Below are positions 9,534 to 19,136 of a stretch of DNA of 64,000 nt, piece by piece. Origin of the DNA: a bacterium (GTDB lineage: Bacteria; Bacteroidota; Ignavibacteria; SZUA-365); contig JAHLLD010000003.1 in assembly GCA_020444325.1 (NCBI GenBank), positions 333,572 to 397,571 of the forward strand. The letters are read 5' to 3'. A program made the position numbers and the translations under genes. Below the pieces are notes generated by a model that saw only the letters and a program-made list of their open reading frames with translations, was not told where the DNA came from and made no database searches. Within the stretch, counting starts at the first letter, position 1. Every line of letters starts with the position of its first letter.

Positions 9534-9546
9534 TTTCAAGCACTGA
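9521..9546 (+). repeat. 13-bp tandem duplication over the purH stop
   Basis: TTTCAAGCACTGA at 9521-9533 is repeated exactly at 9534-9546. The first copy encodes the last codons (FKH) and the stop of purH; the second lies in the purH-mreB spacer in a shifted frame. It looks like a slippage duplication. Confidence 0.95.
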
Positions 9547-9562
9547 TGGAAATCGAGCATTT

Positions 9563-10588
9563 ATGGGTCTGTTCAGTCTCTTTGCAAACGACATCGCAAT
9601 TGATCTCGGTACGGCAAACACCCTGATCTGGGTCAAGGGCAAGGGCGTGGTTCTGAGTGAACCGTCGATCGTCGCCTTCGACAAGAACACGAAGAAAATC
9701 ATCGCGATCGGTAACGATGCCCGCGAAATGCAGGGCAAAACCCATCGCGAACTCCAGGTGGTGCGTCCCATGCGTGACGGCGTCATCGCCGATTTCGAAA
9801 TCGCGGAAGGAATGCTCAGGGCGTTCATTAAAAAAATCATGAACAGCTGGATTCCCAGCCGCCGTATTGTCATTTCCGTCCCCAGCGGCATCACGGAAGT
9901 CGAAAAACGCGCTGTGCGTGACGCTTCCGAACACGCTGGCGCGAAGGAAGTGTATCTCGTTGCCGAGCCCATGGCCGCCGCGATCGGTATCGGACTCTCG
10001 GTCGACGCTCCCGTGGGTGACATGATTATCGATATCGGCGGTGGTACTACGGAAATCGCCGTCATCGCGCTCTCGGGTATCGTGCAGGAAGAATCCATCC
10101 GTATCGCCGGTGATGAGCTGAACAACGCCATCATGCAGCATTTCAAGAAAAATCACAATCTGCTGATCGGTGAACGTACCGCGGAAATCATCAAGTGCGA
10201 GGTGGGCAGTGCCGTGCCGCTGAAGCAGGAACTCGTGGTGCGTGTCAAGGGACGCGACCTGGTCGGCGGACTCCCCACTACCGTGGAGGCGTCGAGCGTG
10301 GAGATCCGCGAAGCGCTGCAGGAACCGATTGCCGCCATTGTCGAAGCCGTCAAAACCACGCTCGAGCACACACCGCCTGAACTGGCCGCCGATATTCTCG
10401 ATCGCGGCATCATGCTGACCGGCGGAGGTGCGCTGCTCAAGGGCCTCGACGCCCGGATCCGCAAAGAAACCAATCTCCCCGTCCACGTTGCCGAAGACCC
10501 GCTCACTGCCGTCGCCCGCGGCACGGGTGCCATCATGGAAAACCTCCACCACTTCGGCAATGTCATCATGAAGGGCAAAAAGTACTGA
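9563..10588 (+). CDS. mreB: rod-shape-determining actin homologue MreB
   Basis: 341 aa; forms membrane-bound filaments that guide the lateral-wall elongation complex. Nucleotide-binding motifs are clear: DLGTANTLIW near residue 12, DIGGGTTEIAV near 155, and MLTGGGALLKGLD near 285. The N-terminal MGLFSLFAND can act as an amphipathic membrane anchor. No strong ribosome site was seen before ATG 9563. First of the mreB-mreC-mreD-mrdA-rodA set, apparently continuing from purN-purH. Confidence 0.97.
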   Translation: MGLFSLFANDIAIDLGTANTLIWVKGKGVVLSEPSIVAFDKNTKKIIAIGNDAREMQGKTHRELQVVRPMRDGVIADFEIAEGMLRAFIKKIMNSWIPSRRIVISVPSGITEVEKRAVRDASEHAGAKEVYLVAEPMAAAIGIGLSVDAPVGDMIIDIGGGTTEIAVIALSGIVQEESIRIAGDELNNAIMQHFKKNHNLLIGERTAEIIKCEVGSAVPLKQELVVRVKGRDLVGGLPTTVEASSVEIREALQEPIAAIVEAVKTTLEHTPPELAADILDRGIMLTGGGALLKGLDARIRKETNLPVHVAEDPLTAVARGTGAIMENLHHFGNVIMKGKKY

Positions 10589-10613
10589 TCCAGGAATCTG
10601 AGAGTGATGTCCA

Positions 10614-11450
10614 TTGCAAACTCTGTTCGGCGTATTCCGGGTCTTTCGCGACTATATCGTCCTGACCGTACTGGCAGGACTGTCGCTCTTCCTCATCGCC
10701 CATAGCGAGAGCGCTCCCGTACAGGTGCTGCGCTCGCTGTCCATTATTACCTTCGCTTCCCTGCAGGAATCCACGAACTGGGCCGCAGGTTTTTTCTCCT
10801 CCGTTCAGGATGCCGAGAAACTTCGTGATGTCAATGTCTCGCTCATGGAAGAGGTCATGCAGTTGCGTCAGCTCAGTCAGGAAAACCTTGAGCTGCGCAG
10901 AAAAATCGGCTTCCGTGAACGCAGTTCCTACGCCCTGATCCCATCTGAAATCGTAGGGAAATCGCTTTCGCTCGGGCAGCATATGCTCACCCTGGATGCC
11001 GGAAGCGACGACAGCGTGCGGGTAAACATGCCCGTGATCAATGAAAACGGTCTGGTTGGAAAAATCATCGCCACCTCTCCCAACTATTCCATCGCGCAGC
11101 TCGCGCTGCATCGCGACTTCCGTGCGACGGCCAAGATCAAGCGTTCACGTATCGACGGAATCATCGCATGGGAACAGGGTGAAGACCTGGTACTGCAGCA
11201 TGTACAGAAAACAGCGGACGTCCTGCCCGGCGACACCGTTGTCACATCCGAATACAGCAACATTTTTCCACGGGAAATTATGATAGGCATCGTTCGCGTG
11301 ATTGAGCCGGGCGACGGTGACCAGATGCATATCGTCGTTGAACCGCGCGTGCATTACGCGGCGCTTGAACGCGTGTTCATCGTGCGTTATCGCAGCGACC
11401 CCGAACGGCAGCGGCTGGAACAGGCAATGTATCCGGAGGAGAACGAGTAG
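10614..11450 (+). CDS. mreC: rod-shape-determining protein MreC
   Basis: 278 aa. One N-terminal membrane segment (about residues 12-32), a coiled coil (about 65-100, VSLMEEVMQLRQLSQENLELRRKIG), then the periplasmic beta-domain pair containing VNMPVINENGLVGKI. It links MreB to PBP2 and RodA. The only possible start in this frame is TTG 10614; TGA at 10605 closes the frame upstream, and the nearby ATG at 10607 is out of frame. Two bases separate it from mreD. Confidence 0.92.
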   Translation: MQTLFGVFRVFRDYIVLTVLAGLSLFLIAHSESAPVQVLRSLSIITFASLQESTNWAAGFFSSVQDAEKLRDVNVSLMEEVMQLRQLSQENLELRRKIGFRERSSYALIPSEIVGKSLSLGQHMLTLDAGSDDSVRVNMPVINENGLVGKIIATSPNYSIAQLALHRDFRATAKIKRSRIDGIIAWEQGEDLVLQHVQKTADVLPGDTVVTSEYSNIFPREIMIGIVRVIEPGDGDQMHIVVEPRVHYAALERVFIVRYRSDPERQRLEQAMYPEENE

Positions 11451-11452
11451 GC

Positions 11453-11959
11453 ATGCGACCGGAGTTCAAAACATATTTCTGGTATGCAGGCATGATGATT
11501 GTTCTCGTCGTGCTGCAGGTGACCTTTGTCCCTCTGATCGGCATCGGCAGCGTGCAACCGTCGCTGCCCCTGATCGGACTCGCATTCATCGCCCTGCAGG
11601 AAGGCGCCACGCCAGGGATGCTGTACGCGTTTCCATCGGGAGTGATGATTGATCTTTATATGGGCGAAGTCGTGGGCGTCTCGGCACTTGCGCTCGTGGC
11701 TGCGGCGTTCGCACTCGGCTTTTTCCACGATGAGGAAAAACGGTCCCTGCTCATCCGCAGCAGCAAAACCGTCGTTCTGATTCTTTTCGCTTCCCTCCTC
11801 CACGGATTGCTTTACGTATTCGCATATTTTCAGAGCCTGGATTTCAACATTGTCAATATCCTCCTCCTTCACGTGTTCGGCGCCGCATTGTACACCACCG
11901 TGCTGAGCATAATTCCTGTCTTGATTCTTGCCCGCACAGGTTCGAGATTGAAGGTCTGA
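11453..11959 (+). CDS. mreD: rod-shape-determining protein MreD
   Basis: 168 aa integral membrane protein with about five hydrophobic segments, the usual MreD size. Identification rests on size, hydrophobicity, the weak family pattern (PSGVMIDLYMGEVVGVSAL) and its exact place between mreC and mrdA. MreD is the least conserved member of the complex. Confidence 0.88.
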   Translation: MRPEFKTYFWYAGMMIVLVVLQVTFVPLIGIGSVQPSLPLIGLAFIALQEGATPGMLYAFPSGVMIDLYMGEVVGVSALALVAAAFALGFFHDEEKRSLLIRSSKTVVLILFASLLHGLLYVFAYFQSLDFNIVNILLLHVFGAALYTTVLSIIPVLILARTGSRLKV

Positions 11960-11981
11960 AAACGAGACGTCAAGGAGAAGC

Positions 11982-13838
11982 ATGGAACGCAGTACTTTTG
12001 CCAGCAGAAAACGGGCTTACACGATCGGGGCGATCTTCCTCATCCTGATCGCCGTGCTGCTTGGACGCATGTACGAACTGCAGTTCATGCAGTTCGACAG
12101 CTTCCGAAGCCAGGCAGAGAAGCAGTCCATTCACCAGATCAGCAAGGATCCCCTGCGGGGACTCGTCTACGATCGCGACGGTGATCTCATCGTCGGCAAC
12201 AATCCCAGCTACACGCTGACGGTCACACCGTTCAAGTTCGAGTGGAACAGCCTTCCTCTCCTCGTGCGCCTGTTCCGGGTGGATTCGAATGTCGTACGCT
12301 ACCGCGTCAGTCGTGCGGGACTCCATTCCTTCGAACCGGTGAAGATCGCGCGCGACCTGTCCTTCCAGCAGCTCTCCCTTCTCGAGGAATACCGCACACT
12401 CCTTCCCGGCGTCAATTACGTGGTCGAAAGCCGACGCGTGTACAAAATGAAGCCGCACTTGGCCCATCTGTTGGGCTACACCAAGGAGATTTCACCCCGG
12501 CTGCTGAAGAACCTCGGCGACTATTATCAACCCGGCGATATCGTCGGTTTCAACGGCATCGAAGCGGCGTACGAAGATGAACTCCGGGGACACAAGGGCT
12601 ACGGCTATCACACAGTCAATGCGCTCGGCAAGGTGGTCGAGAGTTTCGATCATGGCAGATCGGACATTCCGGCTGAGGAAGGAAGCGACCTCTACCTCAC
12701 CGTCGACATGGATCTCCAGGCCTACGGGGAGCAGCTCATGCGCGGCAAACGCGGCGCCATCGTCGCGCTCGATCCGCGCAACGGCGAAGTTCTGGCCTTC
12801 GTCAGCGCGCCGGATTATGATCTCCAGGATTTTTCTGGCCGCATTCCCGTCGATGTCTGGAATCAGCTGCGTGACGACCCTGCATCACCACTGTACAACC
12901 GCTGTTCGATGGCGGCGTATCCCCCGGGATCCACCTTCAAAATGCTCGTCGCCGCCGCTGCCCTGCAGGAGCATATCATTGATCTCGATACGCGTATCAG
13001 CTGTCCCGGCTCGTATATGCTCGCGGGACAGGAATTCGGCTGCCACGGAGCGCACGGCGATATCAACGTCGTTTCCGCCATCGAACATTCGTGCAACGTC
13101 TTCTTCTACAAACTGATCTTCAAACTCGGGTTCGACAATCTCAAGAAATACGGTGCGATGTTCCATTTCGGCAGGACGACGGGAATGGACATCAGCAATG
13201 AGAACAGCGGGATTCTCCCATCCGAGGAATATTACAACAAGAGATACGGCACGAAATGGAACATTGGCTATCTCGTCAACCTCGGTATCGGACAGGGTGA
13301 AATCAATACGACCCCCCTGCAGATGGCCGCGTATACCGCGACGATTGCCAATGGCGGCACCTATTACACGCCGCATGCCGTGCGCGCTACCCGCGCCCGC
13401 ATGGACGATGAACCGGTAGAGCTTCCTATACACGGAGAGAAGCTGCCCATTCGCAAGGACGTGCTCGACATCATTCACCGAGGCATGTATCGCGCCGTCA
13501 ATGGGTCCGGTACGGGATACGCCGCACAGGTTGGTGGTACGCGTGTTGCGGGCAAAACCGGCACCGCCGAGAATCCCCCCAATCCGGACCATGCCTGGTT
13601 CGTCGGCTACGCCCCGTTTGACGATCCGCGCATCGCGGTCGCCGTAATCGTGGAAAATGGAGGGTTCGGAGGTACGGCAGCTGCCCCACTTGCTGGTGCA
13701 ATGATTCGGCGCTTTCTCTTTGGTGCACCGGTGTACAACGCTCCCGCATCCGATTCAATCCGCGTATCAGCATCCCATGCTGCCGCGAATCCGTCTCCTG
13801 CCACCAACCCGTCTGCCGCGGCGGGGCCGGAGGACTGA
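11982..13838 (+). CDS. mrdA: penicillin-binding protein 2 (peptidoglycan D,D-transpeptidase)
   Basis: 618 aa; cross-links lateral-wall peptidoglycan in the elongasome. One N-terminal membrane anchor (about residues 12-32), a dimerisation domain, then the transpeptidase domain with all three penicilloyl-serine motifs: S317-T-F-K320, S370-C-N372 and K525-T-G527. The 25-residue Pro/Ala/Ser-rich tail looks disordered. Its TGA stop shares one base with the rodA ATG (TGATG), a usual sign of translational coupling, and it pairs with RodA functionally. Confidence 0.96.
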   Translation: MERSTFASRKRAYTIGAIFLILIAVLLGRMYELQFMQFDSFRSQAEKQSIHQISKDPLRGLVYDRDGDLIVGNNPSYTLTVTPFKFEWNSLPLLVRLFRVDSNVVRYRVSRAGLHSFEPVKIARDLSFQQLSLLEEYRTLLPGVNYVVESRRVYKMKPHLAHLLGYTKEISPRLLKNLGDYYQPGDIVGFNGIEAAYEDELRGHKGYGYHTVNALGKVVESFDHGRSDIPAEEGSDLYLTVDMDLQAYGEQLMRGKRGAIVALDPRNGEVLAFVSAPDYDLQDFSGRIPVDVWNQLRDDPASPLYNRCSMAAYPPGSTFKMLVAAAALQEHIIDLDTRISCPGSYMLAGQEFGCHGAHGDINVVSAIEHSCNVFFYKLIFKLGFDNLKKYGAMFHFGRTTGMDISNENSGILPSEEYYNKRYGTKWNIGYLVNLGIGQGEINTTPLQMAAYTATIANGGTYYTPHAVRATRARMDDEPVELPIHGEKLPIRKDVLDIIHRGMYRAVNGSGTGYAAQVGGTRVAGKTGTAENPPNPDHAWFVGYAPFDDPRIAVAVIVENGGFGGTAAAPLAGAMIRRFLFGAPVYNAPASDSIRVSASHAAANPSPATNPSAAAGPED

Positions 13839-15070
13839 TGCCAACCCGTTTTCTGACTGGGATCATCAAACGCATCGATCTCGGGATTCTGCTTCCCGTC
13901 CTGTTGCTCGTTGGTGCTGGACTGCTTTCGCTTTACAGCGCGACACATGATGCTGCGATTTTCATCAAGTTTCAGAAACAGGTATTCTGGTCGATCCTCG
14001 GATTTCTATCGATCATTCTCATCCTCTTTGCACCTCCGCGCTTCTTCCACTACAGCGCGTATCTGGTGTACGGCGTCTCCATCATCTTTCTTGTTCTTGT
14101 CCTCATCTTCGGCAAGACCATCGCCGGAAACGCCGGATGGTTCGGCATAGGCAGCTATGGGATTCAACCTTCTGAATTCGCGAAACTGGCCGCCATCCTC
14201 GCGCTGGCACGTTTCCTGAGCGACAGTACCACCAGCATGAGTTCGTTCGCGGATCTGATCAAGGCGATCGGTATCGTTGCCCTCCCCTGGCTGCTCATCC
14301 TTCTGCAGCCGGATTTCGGAACGGGACTCGTGTACTGGGCCGTATTTCTCGCCATGATATTCTGGGCCGGGGCGGAAATGGTACTTCTCCTCACGCTGCT
14401 CTCGCCCGTCCTTGTCGTGGTGCTTTCCATCATCAACATCTGGTATTTCCTCGGGGCAGCAGTACTGGTCAGCGCGCTGTTTTATATTTTCAAGCGCAAC
14501 CTCGGTATCGCGTTGATGTTCCTCGCCATCAATTTGAGTATCGGCTTCGGCGTGCAGTATTTCTACGATCACCTGCCCGCCTATCAGAAGGCGCGAATCG
14601 CCGTGTATTTTGATCCGACCGAAGCCCCGCTGAGCGCGGGGTACAACGTCATCCAGTCGAAAGTCGCCATCGGATCCGGGGGACTGACGGGCCGTGGGTA
14701 TCTGCAGGGATCTCAGACACAGCTGCGTTTTGTGCCGGAACAGTGGACAGATTTCATCTTCTGCGTTCCCGCCGAGGAATTCGGATTTCTCGGGGGCGGA
14801 CTCATCCTCCTGCTCTTCGCACTACTATTCCTGCGCGGTATTTTTCTTGCGCGCGCTATCGAATTCCGTTTCTCCAGCCTGCTTGTCATCGGCATTAATG
14901 CGATGTTCCTCTTCCACGTCTTCATCAATATCGGCATGACGCTGGGTCTGATCCCCGTCATCGGTATTCCCCTCCCCTTCATGAGCTACGGGGGCTCTTT
15001 CTTCCTGACGAGCATGTTCGCGGTCGGCGTGCTGCTTCATGCCAGTATGACACGCGGCGAATACACCTGA
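13838..15070 (+). CDS. rodA: peptidoglycan glycosyltransferase RodA (SEDS family)
   Basis: 410 aa multi-pass membrane protein of the SEDS family, which polymerises lipid II. Family landmarks include GNAGWFGIGSYGIQPSEFAK, LQPDFGTGLVYW, the periplasmic QSKVAIGSGGLTGRGYLQGSQTQLRFVPEQWTDFIF (given in parts in the family as GxGxxxGxG and the WTDFIF block) and a C-terminal PFMSYGGSFFL. It overlaps mrdA by one base. Last gene of the rod-shape unit; a 233-base gap follows. Confidence 0.96.
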   Translation: MPTRFLTGIIKRIDLGILLPVLLLVGAGLLSLYSATHDAAIFIKFQKQVFWSILGFLSIILILFAPPRFFHYSAYLVYGVSIIFLVLVLIFGKTIAGNAGWFGIGSYGIQPSEFAKLAAILALARFLSDSTTSMSSFADLIKAIGIVALPWLLILLQPDFGTGLVYWAVFLAMIFWAGAEMVLLLTLLSPVLVVVLSIINIWYFLGAAVLVSALFYIFKRNLGIALMFLAINLSIGFGVQYFYDHLPAYQKARIAVYFDPTEAPLSAGYNVIQSKVAIGSGGLTGRGYLQGSQTQLRFVPEQWTDFIFCVPAEEFGFLGGGLILLLFALLFLRGIFLARAIEFRFSSLLVIGINAMFLFHVFINIGMTLGLIPVIGIPLPFMSYGGSFFLTSMFAVGVLLHASMTRGEYT

Positions 15071-15303
15071 GATAAAACGAAAAACACATGCCGGAGGGAG
15101 ATTAAAGGGTTGTTTATCCTCTGTCCCTTCGCTAATTTTACTACGATATGGAAATCGGGGAATCACCGATCATTACCAACGAAAGAAAGGCCCGCAGAGG
15201 CTGCCCGCCTTTGAACGCACATATCTTTCTTCCAATAATCCCATACTACGAATCACCATTCCACGCTGTCAACCGATCAGCCCGGTATGAAACGGAGTGA
15301 ACA

Positions 15304-16263
15304 ATGCCTGACCAACCGATCTCACTGAAAGATCTCGAACAGGAAATGACGATGATGCCGCAGAATTCGACGACCCGCATTGAATATGTGGGACTCGTCG
15401 GTGGCGGTGTCATGGGGCGCGGACTCGCCCAGACATTATCATCAAATGGCATCAACGTGCTTATCGTTGAAAAAGACCAGAATCGTGCAACCATGTGCCT
15501 CGATGGACTCAGTGAAAACATGGATCGTGAGATCCAGCGCTGGGCCATGACCGAAGGGGAAAAGCGCGCACTGCTCAGCCGCATCAAGGTCTCCACCGAC
15601 ATCAATGAAATCGCCGGTACCGACTTTGTCATGGAAGTCGTTGACGAACAGTTCGAGCTCAAGCAGGATCTACTGATTCGTCTCGACAAACTCTGCGCGA
15701 AAGAGACGATCATCGCTTCCAACACATCCACACTCAGCCTGACCAAGATTGCGCGTCCCGTGATGTCTCCCGGACGCATCATCGGGCTGCATTTCGCCAA
15801 TCCCGTTCCGAAAACACCGCTTTGTGAAATCGTGCGTGCCTTCCACACGAGTGACGAGACCTTCCAGGCCACACGCGAGTTCATCCAGAGCATCGGAAAG
15901 ACGACGGTGGAAGTCTATGAATACCCGGGCTTCATCACCACGCGCGTCATCATCCCGATGGTCAACGAAGCCATGTACATCCTCATGGAAGGGGTAGCAT
16001 CCGCAGAGGATATCGACACTGCGATGCGCCTGGCCTATAACATGCCGATGGGGCCGCTCGAGCTCGCTGACAGCATGGGCCTCGAGGAATTACTGGCATG
16101 GATGGAGTCCATGTTCCAGGAACTCGGTGACTCCAAATATCGTCCCTGTCCCCTGCTCCGCCGCAAGGTTCGCGAGCAGAAGTACGGCAAGAAGGTCGGA
16201 GAAGGCTTCTTCCGCTACGACGAATCCGGAAAGCGCATCACAGTGAATCAAGCGGAAGGATAA
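15304..16263 (+). CDS. 3-hydroxyacyl-CoA (3-hydroxybutyryl-CoA) dehydrogenase
   Basis: 319 aa, soluble. Interconverts 3-hydroxyacyl-CoA and 3-ketoacyl-CoA with NAD(H). The N-terminal Rossmann fold has VGGGVMGRGLAQ near residue 30, the catalytic His is in GLHFANPVP, and the C-terminal domain ends in GKKVGEGFFRYDESG. About 25 extra residues precede the Rossmann fold. GGAG upstream supports ATG 15304. The 233-base gap before it is AT-richer and likely holds the promoter. Its pairing with ackA suggests a role in acyl-CoA or butyrate/acetate metabolism; the chain length used is unknown. Confidence 0.9.
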   Translation: MPDQPISLKDLEQEMTMMPQNSTTRIEYVGLVGGGVMGRGLAQTLSSNGINVLIVEKDQNRATMCLDGLSENMDREIQRWAMTEGEKRALLSRIKVSTDINEIAGTDFVMEVVDEQFELKQDLLIRLDKLCAKETIIASNTSTLSLTKIARPVMSPGRIIGLHFANPVPKTPLCEIVRAFHTSDETFQATREFIQSIGKTTVEVYEYPGFITTRVIIPMVNEAMYILMEGVASAEDIDTAMRLAYNMPMGPLELADSMGLEELLAWMESMFQELGDSKYRPCPLLRRKVREQKYGKKVGEGFFRYDESGKRITVNQAEG

Positions 16264-16269
16264 GACATC

Positions 16270-17526
16270 ATGATGAACATTCTCGTTGTCAATTGCGGCA
16301 GCTCATCCATCAAGTACCAGTTTATCGAGGCGGAGAGCAATACGCGCCTCGCAAAGGGACTCGTCGAACGCATCGGTATGAGCGGCGCAGTTCTTACCAA
16401 CACCCGTCATGACGATGATACCATCAAGCTGACCGGGGAAATCCTGGACCACGGCATGGCGATCGAATACGTGCTCGCCGTGCTGCTCAGCAAAAACCAC
16501 GGCGTTATCAAGGACAAATCCGAAATTCACGCCGTTGGACATCGTGTCGTGCATGGCGCTGAAGATTTCGCTGGTTCCGTGCTCATTACCGAGGAAGTGC
16601 TGCAGTCTCTGCGTGACAATATCGAGCTCGCGCCGCTGCACAATCCGCACAACATCCGTGGTATCATGGCGTGCCGGCAGCATCTGCCCGAGATCCCGCA
16701 GGTTGGCGTCTTCGATACCGCGTTCCACCAGTCCATGGATCCCCACTCTTTCCTCTACGGCATTCCGTACGTCTTTTACAAAAAGTACAAAATCCGCCGC
16801 TACGGCTTCCATGGCACATCGCATTTCTATGTCTCCAACCGCGTGGCGGATAAACTGGAGAAGCCGATCACCGATCTGAAGATCATCACCTGTCACCTCG
16901 GGAACGGCTGCAGTATGGCAGCAGTGAAGGATGGACAGTCGGTCGACACCACCATGGGATTCACACCGCTTGAGGGACTCCTGATGGGGACACGCTCGGG
17001 TGATCTCGATCCGCAGCTCATTCTCTACATCATGGGCAAGGAAGGCCTCTCTCTTGCCGAAGCGACGACCCTGCTCAACAAGCACAGCGGACTGATGGGC
17101 GTATCCGGTGTCAGCAGCGACATGCGTGAAATCGAGCAGGAAACCGAGAAGGATCATGATCGCGCGAAGATCGCATTTGAAATGTTCTGCTATCGCGTGA
17201 CCAAGTACATCGGCGCCTATGCCGCGGCGATGAACGGTGTCGACGCAATCGTCTTCACCGGAGGTATCGGTGAAAACAGTACCCTGGTCCGTGAACGCGT
17301 CTGCCGCAACCTCACGTATCTCGGTGTGGATTTTGACGAAAAGAAAAATGAATCCGGTCCGAAAGAACGTTTCGTGACCACCGACAACTCTTCCGTTGCC
17401 GTGGGCGTGATACCCACCAACGAAGAACTTGTTATCGCACTCGATACCATGGCGATCGTCAACGGCGAAGTACCGCCCTCGATGCGCAACATGATCAGGA
17501 ACCGGACGCTCGATCCGGTAGACTGA
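16270..17526 (+). CDS. ackA: acetate kinase
   Basis: 418 aa; acetyl phosphate + ADP to acetate + ATP. The N-terminal NILVVNCGSSSIKYQ, the HRVVHGAEDF block, RYGFHGTSHFYV and the phosphate-binding FTGGIGENS are all present. The length is a little above the usual 400. Starts seven bases after the dehydrogenase stop; ATG 16270 and 16273 are both possible. No phosphotransacetylase gene is adjacent. Confidence 0.96.
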   Translation: MMNILVVNCGSSSIKYQFIEAESNTRLAKGLVERIGMSGAVLTNTRHDDDTIKLTGEILDHGMAIEYVLAVLLSKNHGVIKDKSEIHAVGHRVVHGAEDFAGSVLITEEVLQSLRDNIELAPLHNPHNIRGIMACRQHLPEIPQVGVFDTAFHQSMDPHSFLYGIPYVFYKKYKIRRYGFHGTSHFYVSNRVADKLEKPITDLKIITCHLGNGCSMAAVKDGQSVDTTMGFTPLEGLLMGTRSGDLDPQLILYIMGKEGLSLAEATTLLNKHSGLMGVSGVSSDMREIEQETEKDHDRAKIAFEMFCYRVTKYIGAYAAAMNGVDAIVFTGGIGENSTLVRERVCRNLTYLGVDFDEKKNESGPKERFVTTDNSSVAVGVIPTNEELVIALDTMAIVNGEVPPSMRNMIRNRTLDPVD

Positions 17527-17538
17527 GAAAGGACATTT

Positions 17539-18600
17539 ATGGGACGCTCAAGAACTGCAGAGATTTCGCAGCGCTACCCGGCACTGCTTGAGCGTCCCAT
17601 ACAGTCCCTCCTCGTCATCAAGCCCCGCGCTATCGGCGATGTGCTGCTCAGCACCATTGTCACGCCGAATCTCCGCAGCGCCTTCCCGGACGCCCGCATC
17701 GATTTCCTCACGGAAAAAGCTTCCGCCGACGTCATTCGCGACAACCCCTACATTGACAACGCCATTATCTTCGACAGCAAGCGCGATGCATTTACACGCC
17801 TGCTGTACGACCTTTACAGCACCGGGTATGACCTGGTCTTTGATCTGTTCTGCAATCCCCGCAGCGCGCAGATGACAGCGGCAACACGCGCTCCGCTGCG
17901 CGTGGGATACCCGTTTCGAGGCAGAGCGTGGGCCTACAATTTTCACCTCGAGACCCGCGCTGACCGCGTACACAACACGCAGTTCAATCTCGATGCGCTG
18001 CGACAGCTCGATATTCCCATCATCAGCGAAACCGTGGTGTTTCCCCTGCCGGAAGATGTACGTGATCAGATGGCTGAAACCGCACGGGGACTGCGAAAGC
18101 GCACGGGACCGCTGATCGCCCTCAATCCGAGCGGGACCTGGGAAACCAAACGCTGGCCTCTTTCGCAGTTTGCGCAGCTGGCAGACAGGTTAATCGCAGA
18201 GCAGAATGCCAACATCGTCATTCTCTGGGGTCCCGGTGAACAGCCTGACGCGGAACAGATCGCACGGGAAATGTCACAGGAAGCTTTGCTCGCTCCTCCC
18301 ACGAGTATTCGTGAACTCGGGGCGTTTCTCTCGGTATGTGACTATACCATCAGTAACGACGCGGGCCCAATGCATATTTCGGCCGCTGTCGGCACTCCCA
18401 CACTCGGGATTTTCGGTCCGACCAACCCGGAATTACAGGGTCCGTGGCATCCCGGCAGCAGCTGGGTCCGCCTGGAAGAACTCGACTGTCTTGGCTGCAA
18501 CCTGACAAGTTGCGATATTGACAATATCTGCATGCGCAACCTTCCCGTCGAGCGTGTGTATGATGCCTTTACGGAATTACAGAAAAGGCCACGCGCATGA
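17539..18600 (+). CDS. glycosyltransferase family 9 (heptosyltransferase-like)
   Basis: 353 aa, GT-B fold. Family signs: VIKPRAIGDVLLSTIVTPNLRSAFP near the N-terminus, ALNPSGTWETKRWP, and SNDAGPMHISAAVGTPTLGIFGPT, the nucleotide-sugar site of ADP-heptose transferases. C-terminal cysteines (DCLGCNLTSCD) resemble a pattern common in this family. Probable role in LPS core or surface glycan assembly; the actual sugar is not determinable. AAAGGA upstream supports ATG 17539. The downstream lipoprotein gene overlaps by ATGA. Confidence 0.87.
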   Translation: MGRSRTAEISQRYPALLERPIQSLLVIKPRAIGDVLLSTIVTPNLRSAFPDARIDFLTEKASADVIRDNPYIDNAIIFDSKRDAFTRLLYDLYSTGYDLVFDLFCNPRSAQMTAATRAPLRVGYPFRGRAWAYNFHLETRADRVHNTQFNLDALRQLDIPIISETVVFPLPEDVRDQMAETARGLRKRTGPLIALNPSGTWETKRWPLSQFAQLADRLIAEQNANIVILWGPGEQPDAEQIAREMSQEALLAPPTSIRELGAFLSVCDYTISNDAGPMHISAAVGTPTLGIFGPTNPELQGPWHPGSSWVRLEELDCLGCNLTSCDIDNICMRNLPVERVYDAFTELQKRPRA

Positions 18601-19022
18601 GACGATCTCACACCCCCCGCAGTATACATCAATTCATTCCCTTCGTTCTTTCCCTGAGCATTCTGGCCGGTGCGCTTTCGGCATGTGAAGAACCAAGTTC
18701 GCCTGATACGGTTATCAGTGTTCGCATCACACAGCCCACGGACAGCACTGTCATTCGTGACACTGTCCTTCGTATCCTCACGGAAACCAGCTCAAGTTGC
18801 GGTTGCCAGGCCTACGTAGAATTTCACGTCGACGGCAACCACCGCTACTCCGATTATCTCCCGTTCTTTTCGTATGACCTGGATATTCGCGACATGCACG
18901 GGTGGCATGTCATTGCAACACGCGTGGTGGTCGGTACCCGCGGTGATGCATGGGACACCGTTCATGTCCTCCTCAACCCCATCGACAGTCTGAAACAGGA
19001 CAATCACACAGACCCCTTCTGA
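18597..19022 (+). CDS. small lipoprotein, Ig-like fold suspected
   Basis: 141 aa. Signal peptide with lipobox ending GALSAC, so probably an envelope lipoprotein of about 110 mature residues. The mature part resembles a bacterial Ig-like domain (VRITQPTDSTVIRDTVLRI, then FHVDGNHRYSDYLPFFSYDLDI and HVIATRVVVGTRG). It holds a CGC pair in SSCGCQAYV. Coupled to the glycosyltransferase by a 4-base overlap. Function unknown. Confidence 0.8.
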   Translation: MRRSHTPRSIHQFIPFVLSLSILAGALSACEEPSSPDTVISVRITQPTDSTVIRDTVLRILTETSSSCGCQAYVEFHVDGNHRYSDYLPFFSYDLDIRDMHGWHVIATRVVVGTRGDAWDTVHVLLNPIDSLKQDNHTDPF

Positions 19023-19136
19023 GAACAGGGTAATCCTATTTGGGCTATTCCCCAGTGGGGTATTCCCCTGTAACGCAATTCTTCACTTTTCCCCCGATCA
19101 CACACTGCCGCCGCGAAAACCGTCCTGCGGCTGAAA

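Noticed and set aside
15186-15212. Hairpin AAAGGCCCGCAG...CTGCCCGCCTTT before the dehydrogenase gene
   Set aside because: Two internal mismatches and no T-run; could be a leader element but there is not enough to call a terminator or riboswitch.
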